From: UBA3907 sp033810155 | Lineage (GTDB): Bacteria; Bacillota; Sulfobacillia; Fermentithermobacillales; Fermentithermobacillaceae | Direction: 5' to 3' | DNA length: 29,122 nt | Assembly (NCBI GenBank): GCA_033810155.1 | Contig: JAPXKJ010000015.1 | Location: 1-29,122 of the forward strand | In this document: positions 23,880-29,122 of the stretch, piece after piece | Position numbering within the stretch: the first letter of the stretch is position 1 | How the letters are laid out: every line of letters begins with the position of its first letter | Position numbers and translations under genes: made by a program | Notes under the pieces: model-generated | Database searches by the model: none | Told to the model about the DNA's origin: nothing | The model's input: only the letters and a program-made list of their open reading frames with translations

Positions 23880-25157
23880 TCAGCCGGTGGTTATGACAAC
23901 ATCGTCTAGGGCCACATAGGGATATGTTGCATTTCCCAGGGTTTTCGTTTCGCTTGTGAGAGCTATTAGGTTGTCTTTGAAGTGCGCAAATGAGTTTATG
24001 GAAAACATGCAGTTTTTCACTCTGCCTGCGATCTCGCCACCTACGATCTTGAGTCCTAGCGAAATGGTGCCTGATACGTTACCTCCGTATGGGTTTCCTG
24101 TCCATGCGCCCATCGTTCCAAAGACTATTAGCCCTTGGTCTATGCTTTTGATGAGGCTCTTAAGCGATGCATCTCCGGCTACAAGTATAGTCCTGTGAGG
24201 AGCCGGTCCGTTCCCAGTACCGTTTCCAGACGGTTTTACGCCGAGTTTCTTGGCCGTCTCGAGATCTGTGAGTATATCCTTGGGCGTTCCCCGATCTATT
24301 AAGATGTTTCTTCGAGTAGGGATACCCTCCCTGTCAAATGGAGCACTGGATATTTGCCTTGGTAGGGTCCCATCATCAATAAGAGTTATCCTGTCGTCAA
24401 CCAGGCTCTCACCGATCTTGTTTTCTAGAGGCGATATCCCCCGGGCGATAGCTTTGCCGTTCAATGAGGCAATGAATGGTCTTAGGAGGTTGCCTACCTG
24501 CCCCGGAGCAAATATCACTGGGTAGGTTCCTGGATCAATATCAGTAATGCCTTTCGCCCACTCAAATAACTGGATAACTTCTTTTTTTAACTCTAAATAG
24601 TCTATGTCGTTCGTCCAGGAAGACCTGGATTCTCCAAAACCCAGAAAGTCCTGGCCTCGAATGTACTGAGCGCCTAAACTCGCATGGAAAGCCGTTTTTG
24701 CGTAAGTCCCTGAAAAACCATTGCTGTTATTCAGATTCACTTGTGTCTCTTGAGCCCCCACAGAAGCAGAAACTCTTAAATTCTCATCAATTTGGAGAAG
24801 CGATTGCACGAGATCCTCGCCTATTTCTATCATCTCAGGAAAGTCAATCTCGGCAACGCTAGGATCTGCCAATTCGATTTGTTCGTAATCTGTCTGGCCA
24901 GGGAAATCGTAATCAACAACAGTGCCGTACTTCGAAATCTCAAGACAAGTATTCAACAGTTCCTCTTCACAATTAGGCTTTGTGCTTGTCGCCCTGCTCA
25001 TTCTACCTTCATTGATCAATCTCACGGTCTTCAAGTCATTGCGGCTATGACTAGTACCTTCGAACATGCTATTCTGAAACGATACACCCCACGAACGACT
25101 AGTTCTGCGGTGAAACTCTCGCTGTATACCTTCAGGCAATACGGACCCTGTCATCAT
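23880..25157 (-). CDS. pmbA: PmbA/TldE-like metalloprotease partner, first module
   Basis: This is a 425-aa PmbA/TldE homologue without a zinc motif. I start at 25157: GGAGGTGG precedes ATGATG, and the first ATG overlaps the tldD stop as ATGA. The frame running to 25202 overlaps tldD and is not used. Family features are the central GTYPVIFAPGQVGNLLRPFIASL (in part), GKAIARGISPLENKIGESLVDD, DLETAKKLGVKPSGNGTGNG, GTMGAWTGNPYGGNVSGTISLGLKI (in part) and NCMFSINSFAHFKDNLIALTSET. The N-terminus (residues 1-50) is less conserved than in the second-module copy. It should form a heterodimer with the upstream TldD. A 29-nt repeat follows the stop codon directly. Confidence 0.88.
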   Translation of the reverse strand: MMTGSVLPEGIQREFHRRTSRSWGVSFQNSMFEGTSHSRNDLKTVRLINEGRMSRATSTKPNCEEELLNTCLEISKYGTVVDYDFPGQTDYEQIELADPSVAEIDFPEMIEIGEDLVQSLLQIDENLRVSASVGAQETQVNLNNSNGFSGTYAKTAFHASLGAQYIRGQDFLGFGESRSSWTNDIDYLELKKEVIQLFEWAKGITDIDPGTYPVIFAPGQVGNLLRPFIASLNGKAIARGISPLENKIGESLVDDRITLIDDGTLPRQISSAPFDREGIPTRRNILIDRGTPKDILTDLETAKKLGVKPSGNGTGNGPAPHRTILVAGDASLKSLIKSIDQGLIVFGTMGAWTGNPYGGNVSGTISLGLKIVGGEIAGRVKNCMFSINSFAHFKDNLIALTSETKTLGNATYPYVALDDVVITTG

Positions 25158-26530
25158 TTGCCACCTCCGACTATGACATTTTGAATCCTCACCGATGGGC
25201 ACAGTCCGCTAGTTGGAAGGGGCATTTGCCCACCCTTGCCGCAACCGCCTGCACCATCTCGCGCTTTGAGATCGTTTCCAATCATATCTATGTTTTCCAA
25301 CGTGGTAAAAACGTTGCCCATCAATTTGACATCTCTAACCAGTTCTGCTATCTTGCCGTCGCGAATCATGAAACCATGACGGGCCATGAAATTGAACATC
25401 TCTCCGTTAGTCTGACCTCCGCCAGAGCCTACTGCGTATAATCCTAGATCTATGTCTTTTATCATGTCTTCTAGGCTGGCTTCACCTGGAGCTATACAAG
25501 TATTTCTCATTCGGACTATGGGAGGAAACGTGTAATTCAAGGCGCGGGCATTTCCAGTGATGGGTTCACCCATGGTTCCGGCAGTTTCTCGCGAATGTAG
25601 ACGCCCGACCAAGATTCCGTCTTTAACCAGGTAAGCACGTCGGGTAGGAACGCCTTCGTCATCGTATTTCAGATAGCCGCGATTTTGAGGATACTCACCA
25701 GTGTCGTATATGGTAAGGATGTCCCGACCTAGCCTGCGCCCTAACTTCATGGTTTCTGCCATGCGCGGGTTTTTGTAAGCATTGTCTGCTTCGCTTAAGT
25801 GCCCAAAAGCTTCGTGAACAAAAAGCCCTGCCAAGGCCGGATCGCAAACTACCGTGTACACTCCGGCCTTTACTTGGGGAGCATCCAAGAGCCTTACTGC
25901 TAAGTCGCAAGCTTCCTTGAGCTCATCGTCAGCATCGAGCATACAGTCGAACCCTATTGAGCTGCCGCGTCCTATGGACTCAGATACAGTCAACATCCCT
26001 CTCCTGGCAGTAGCACCAAGGCTCGAACCTATATCCAGTTTCTCTTGTCTTATGTATGTGCCTTCGGTGTTTGCGAAATAAAGTTCCGTGATTTTTTCGT
26101 TGTACGTGATCTGTGCTGCAGTTATTGCGGAGTCGTAACCTAAGATGATATCGCGATAGTTGTCCAGGATGCTTATCTTCTGATCCAGACTAACTTCCCG
26201 AGGATCTAGAGTATATTCGGGAGTGAAATCATCTTCGATGACGGGAGCAGAAGCTAACTTGCTTTCACCCCGCTGCTTCTCACCAGCTATTCGAGCTTGC
26301 CTGCATGCAGATTTCACAGCATCTTTCAGATCTTCTAGGCTGTTAAAAGACGAAAAGCCCCACCCGCCTCTGTCCAGAGCCCTTACATTACCACCGTACG
26401 GATTATCCCTTACGATCCTATCCAGTTCTTTGCCTTGATAGCCTATTGAAAGGAACTCGCTCTGCTCAAAGCGTATTTCACAATAGTCTACGTCGGCTGA
26501 CTTTAGAGCATTTCTTAGTAGATCCTTCAT
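25154..26530 (-). CDS. tldD: TldD-like zinc metalloprotease, first module
   Basis: This 458-aa catalytic TldD subunit starts at an ATG with GAGGTGAG 8 bases upstream. The N-terminus DYCEIRFE is typical. The zinc motif VHEAFGHLSEAD places HEAFGH at 239-244, and AGGCGKG near the C-terminus carries the conserved Cys. YDDEGVPTRRAYLVKDG, HSRETAGTMGEP, GNARALNYTFPPIVRMRNTCIAPGE (in part) and NIDMIGNDLK follow the family. It is the first gene of a run of four: tldD, pmbA, tldD, pmbA. No precursor peptide or modification enzyme lies next to it, so the substrate is unknown; general peptide turnover is as likely as a role in a peptide natural product. Confidence 0.92.
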   Translation of the reverse strand: MKDLLRNALKSADVDYCEIRFEQSEFLSIGYQGKELDRIVRDNPYGGNVRALDRGGWGFSSFNSLEDLKDAVKSACRQARIAGEKQRGESKLASAPVIEDDFTPEYTLDPREVSLDQKISILDNYRDIILGYDSAITAAQITYNEKITELYFANTEGTYIRQEKLDIGSSLGATARRGMLTVSESIGRGSSIGFDCMLDADDELKEACDLAVRLLDAPQVKAGVYTVVCDPALAGLFVHEAFGHLSEADNAYKNPRMAETMKLGRRLGRDILTIYDTGEYPQNRGYLKYDDEGVPTRRAYLVKDGILVGRLHSRETAGTMGEPITGNARALNYTFPPIVRMRNTCIAPGEASLEDMIKDIDLGLYAVGSGGGQTNGEMFNFMARHGFMIRDGKIAELVRDVKLMGNVFTTLENIDMIGNDLKARDGAGGCGKGGQMPLPTSGLCPSVRIQNVIVGGGK

Positions 26531-26863
26531 GCAGAGAACTCACCTCTTCCTTAGAATTTCCATCGGTCGGCATGCGAAGTGACTGTACACTCTAGGTGGG
26601 TTTGCGGTGGACTGTCCCTACGCTTGACAAGGCAACCATGCTAGTTTCAGTTGCACTCCGACGACCATCAGATATTCCTCTTCTACAGCAGCAATACTGA
26701 GTCCTTCTTACGGATGGCGAAATACCCTGACGCACACTCATGCCCTAGATTACAGGTCAAAAGACGACCCTTCTTCGAGACTCGGTACTTGAGCGATGAA
26801 ATGCGATTCCAAACAAGTATAATAGGGATGAACTGTTGCACAACTACTTATAAGGAGGTACCC
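26531..26863. other. Divergent intergenic region with a plus-strand -10 element
   Basis: This 333-bp gap separates the minus-strand tldD from the plus-strand cysteine-rich gene. A perfect TATAAT at 26818-26823 lies about 40 bases before the plus-strand ATG, but the nearest TTGAGC (26789-26794) is 23 bases upstream of it, too far for a standard promoter. The open frame that extends the small gene back to 26651 runs through this -10 and lacks a binding site. No convincing tldD promoter was found. Confidence 0.55.
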
Positions 26864-27169
26864 ATGAATACAAAAGACACTCAAAAACAAGAGGAGTATT
26901 GGCACGGCAAGAAGTTCGCGTTCATCAACCATAGAGAATGTGAAGCTTTTCCATGCCACGCCGGCATAGAACCGGAAGACTTCAATTGCCTTTTCTGTTA
27001 CTGTCCCCTATATGCCTTGGCCGAAGACTGTAAAGGCAATTTTACCTACACCCCAGATGGTATCAAGGATTGCAGCAACTGCAACATACCCCACCAAAGG
27101 AACAACTACGGTTACATAATAGGCAGGTTTAGTGAAATCGCAGAACTGGCTAGAAAGAAACAAAAGTGA
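26864..27169 (+). CDS. Cysteine-rich small metal-binding protein (PF04071-like)
   Basis: This 101-aa protein has eight cysteines in a compact pattern: RECEAFPCH (Cys26, Cys31), FNCLFCYCPLY (Cys42, 45, 47), EDCKG (Cys56) and KDCSNCNIPH (Cys70, 73). From memory this is the cysteine-rich small domain family (PF04071, zinc-finger-like), presumed to bind metal, with no proven function. AAGGAGG lies 5 bases before the ATG at 26864, and a TATAAT lies upstream, so the longer frame starting at 26651 is rejected. No signal peptide or membrane segment is present. It is a single gene, divergent from the tldD operon and followed by an inverted repeat pair. Confidence 0.85.
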   Translation: MNTKDTQKQEEYWHGKKFAFINHRECEAFPCHAGIEPEDFNCLFCYCPLYALAEDCKGNFTYTPDGIKDCSNCNIPHQRNNYGYIIGRFSEIAELARKKQK

Positions 27170-27247
27170 ATCAAGGGGGAATCAAGGGGGACGGCACTTT
27201 TTGCTTCAGTTTCTTGTTGAAGCAAAAAGTGCCGTCCCCCTTGCATC
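27168..27247. repeat. Inverted pair of 29-nt repeats (copies 9 and 10) preceded by an 11-bp duplication
   Basis: Copy 9 (27179-27207, plus) and copy 10 (27219-27247, minus) are reverse complements at 27 of 29 positions, with an 11-nt loop. GAATCAAGGGG at the start of copy 9 is duplicated just before it (27168-27178), overlapping the stop codon of the cysteine-rich gene. The pair fills the gap between that gene and the convergent kinase gene (stop at 27249), so it is a likely bidirectional terminator. Confidence 0.9.
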
Positions 27248-27248
27248 G

Positions 27249-29122
27249 TTAAATCTTGGGCAATCTGACTTCGGCTATAAACTGATCCCCATCTATCCTT
27301 ATGGCAAACTTCCCGCCACAGACTTCCGTGTAGCTTTTCGCTATAGACAGGCCAAGTCCAGAGCCCTCGGTAGTTCTAGACGCATCCCCTCTGGCAAATC
27401 TCTCTAATATGTCCTCTTCCTCAAAGTTCATTTCGTAATTTGCAGTGTTCTTTATGGTCACAACAGCTTCGTTATCGATAACTTGCAGGTTAACAAACAC
27501 TCGAGTTCCAGGGAGAGAGTACTTGACTGCGTTCGAAAAAAGGTTCTGGAATACTCGAGATAACTTAGCCCCATCATTTGTTATAAGAACCGGGGCGTCT
27601 GGCCGGTTCACCTTAAATGGTATGCCCGAGTCCTCTATCAGTTCCTCCATATCCGCAAGGCTTTGTTCTATTAGGCGACAAAGATCGATTTCTTTCATAT
27701 CCAGTGGTAAATTGTTGCTCGTGGCCTTGGATAGATCAAATAGGTCTTCTATAACGCTTTTTAGCCTCTCAGTCTTCTGACTCAATATGGACACATAATC
27801 TTTTACGTGGGCTGGCAAGTCTTCCTTTGCCAAAAGATCAACGTAACTTGCGATGGATGTCAGCGGCGTCTTGAGGTCATGGGACATATTTGTGATAAGG
27901 TCAATCTTGAGTCGCTCTGATTTGAGTTTCTCACTTACTGCGAGATTCATACCTTCTTGCAAATCATTGAGGTTCTCAACCGCGTCGTAGATAACAGAAT
28001 CGCTGTTAACCGATAGTTTAGTGTCTAAATCCCCACTTTTCATTCTCTCGATCTGATCCATAAGAAGGCCCAATTCGGACACGGTGGTACTAAAACTCTT
28101 TACGTACCTATATATAAGATAGAATGCAAGTACTACACAAATTGCGGCAATAGCAAAACCAAATGCACCATTTCCAGCGGCCATGAATATAATGACGGCC
28201 AATAATGCAATGATGGCAAGACAAATCTCTGCTCCTATTAATCTATAGACCCTTTTGAGCATAAGTTTTTGCCACGGATACTTGCTTCCATAAGCTGTCA
28301 TCCATTCTGAAAAATGGGCAATGCAGTTATTCGTAAGAACCTCCTTACCGTTATAGGAAATATCGAGGATTATGACATATACCCACCACAATGCAGCATA
28401 AACGCATAGGGCAGATACAATAACGCCCAAAACCCCCGTCGGACCTGAAGTCCCCAAAAGAATCGCCCCTGCAAAACCTAGCACGGCGACAAAGAGCAGA
28501 ATTGTGATACCAATCTTTACTTCTAGCCAAAATCCACCCAACCATGCCGCTAAACTGGCTTCAAACCTCTTTTTTTCATCATATTTCAACATACTGTATC
28601 CAAACATTAAAACTCCAATACATAGGGCAACCAAATAGGCCCAACCAATCACGCGAAAAACTTGCCGATCTCTATAGAGCACAGAATCTCCGTATGGGTT
28701 CGGAATCAAAACATCACTGACTGCCAATACTACTCGTATTGCCTGGGCCTTTTCTTTTCCGCCTAGGTACTCAGGTACATCTACTAATAGGTTATGATAA
28801 CTGCTATCCAACCGGTCAACATCCACATATTCATCGTTTTCAACCACATGAGTACGACTGCCATCGAAATACCAATAGTATCCATAGCCGTCCGGTAAAG
28901 GAAGCATGCTTTCCCCACTATGAGCCTCTGATACAGCCTTGGCAAGATCCTCGCGTAGATCTTCTTCGATGTTGGTTGCTACTATTCCCGAGTCTAAATT
29001 CACCGCATAATACTTAAGGTTTTCCCCTTCCCGCGCCAATCTGTAATCTATTACTTCCGTTACTTCCGTGGGGTTGCTGTGGTAAGAAGCATCCACTAGA
29101 GATAACAGCGCATAGAAATACT
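27249..29122 (-). CDS. Multi-TM sensor histidine kinase, 5' partial
   Basis: The frame is open to the right edge; the first in-window start is a GTG at 29096, but upstream codons (YFYALLSL) look like the end of a membrane segment, so the true start is outside. Counting from 29096, an extracellular-type region of about 145 residues is followed by four or five membrane segments (about 150-170, 195-215, 221-245, 291-307, 311-333). A HAMP-like linker follows (about 335-370). Then come the H-box LITNMSHDLKTPLTSIASYVDLL with His406, the N-box NLFSNAVKYS, and the G2 box GSGLGLSIAKS. The usual DxGxG of the G1 box is replaced by NTANYEMNFEEEDILERF, as in some VanS-like kinases of Bacillota. Its response regulator is presumably just outside the window. 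Confidence 0.9.
   Translation of the reverse strand, partial: YFYALLSLVDASYHSNPTEVTEVIDYRLAREGENLKYYAVNLDSGIVATNIEEDLREDLAKAVSEAHSGESMLPLPDGYGYYWYFDGSRTHVVENDEYVDVDRLDSSYHNLLVDVPEYLGGKEKAQAIRVVLAVSDVLIPNPYGDSVLYRDRQVFRVIGWAYLVALCIGVLMFGYSMLKYDEKKRFEASLAAWLGGFWLEVKIGITILLFVAVLGFAGAILLGTSGPTGVLGVIVSALCVYAALWWVYVIILDISYNGKEVLTNNCIAHFSEWMTAYGSKYPWQKLMLKRVYRLIGAEICLAIIALLAVIIFMAAGNGAFGFAIAAICVVLAFYLIYRYVKSFSTTVSELGLLMDQIERMKSGDLDTKLSVNSDSVIYDAVENLNDLQEGMNLAVSEKLKSERLKIDLITNMSHDLKTPLTSIASYVDLLAKEDLPAHVKDYVSILSQKTERLKSVIEDLFDLSKATSNNLPLDMKEIDLCRLIEQSLADMEELIEDSGIPFKVNRPDAPVLITNDGAKLSRVFQNLFSNAVKYSLPGTRVFVNLQVIDNEAVVTIKNTANYEMNFEEEDILERFARGDASRTTEGSGLGLSIAKSYTEVCGGKFAIRIDGDQFIAEVRLPKI
29051..29068. 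repeat. 9-bp tandem duplication inside the kinase gene
   Basis: TTACTTCCG occurs twice head to tail and encodes the repeated tripeptide TEV in the kinase N-terminal region. Confidence 0.75.

Noticed and set aside
26651..26863. An N-terminal extension of the cysteine-rich protein
   Set aside because: It would run through a TATAAT element, and the AAGGAGG site five bases before the ATG at 26864 marks a clear start.
892..27247. The 29-nt repeats as a CRISPR array
   Set aside because: The length fits, but copies are scattered singly or as inverted pairs over 26 kb, with no regular spacers and no cas genes.

Overview
The window looks like a chromosomal segment of a Gram-positive, Clostridia-like member of the Bacillota, with moderate GC. 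The reasons are the S-layer-homology protein, strong AGGAGG-type ribosome binding sites before nearly every gene, a CblT/CblS alpha-ribazole salvage pair, and a VanS-like sensor kinase. No rRNA, tRNA, phage, IS element or CRISPR array is visible. Taxonomy is inferred from gene content only.

Layout. 1-877: the 3' part of a surface protein with three SLH repeats and a Gmad2-like domain. 969-1904: a membrane-anchored protein of unknown function. 2031-5598: two divergently transcribed amidohydrolases of the N-acyl-D-amino-acid deacylase family. 15613-5650 (minus strand): a cobalamin riboswitch followed by 11 co-directional genes, in order btuF, btuC, btuD, cobU, a short cobQ/cbiP, cblT, cblS, cbiB, cobS, cobD and cobC. 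16150-17424: an MFS exporter. 20504-17565 (minus): a four-gene operon of uncharacterised membrane proteins, one resembling DUF6754. 26530-21034 (minus): two tandem TldD-PmbA (TldE) protease modules, each with an ATGA overlap between its genes. 26864-27169: a small eight-cysteine protein. 27249 to the right edge: a multi-TM sensor histidine kinase that runs off the window.

How the genes work together. The B12 block reads as a salvage regulon. BtuFCD imports corrinoids. CobD and CbiB supply and attach the aminopropanol-phosphate arm. CobU makes adenosylcobinamide-GDP. CblT and CblS take up and phosphorylate alpha-ribazole, CobS joins the two halves, and CobC removes the phosphate. No cobT and no corrin-ring genes are present. 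The cobQ/cbiP homologue has lost its glutaminase domain, apparently by an internal deletion that kept the C-terminal helix.

The most unusual layer is non-coding. Ten copies of a 29-nt palindromic repeat (arms GAAGCA and TGCTTC around the core GGGGACGG) sit at gene ends throughout the window. One copy supplies the last codons of cobC, one lies where the -35 box of the riboswitch promoter should be, and a degraded copy may lie inside the end of cbiB. About eleven short tandem duplications of 9-17 bp also occur, mostly in intergenic DNA. The best candidate for an undescribed protein system is the four-gene membrane operon at 17565-20504.
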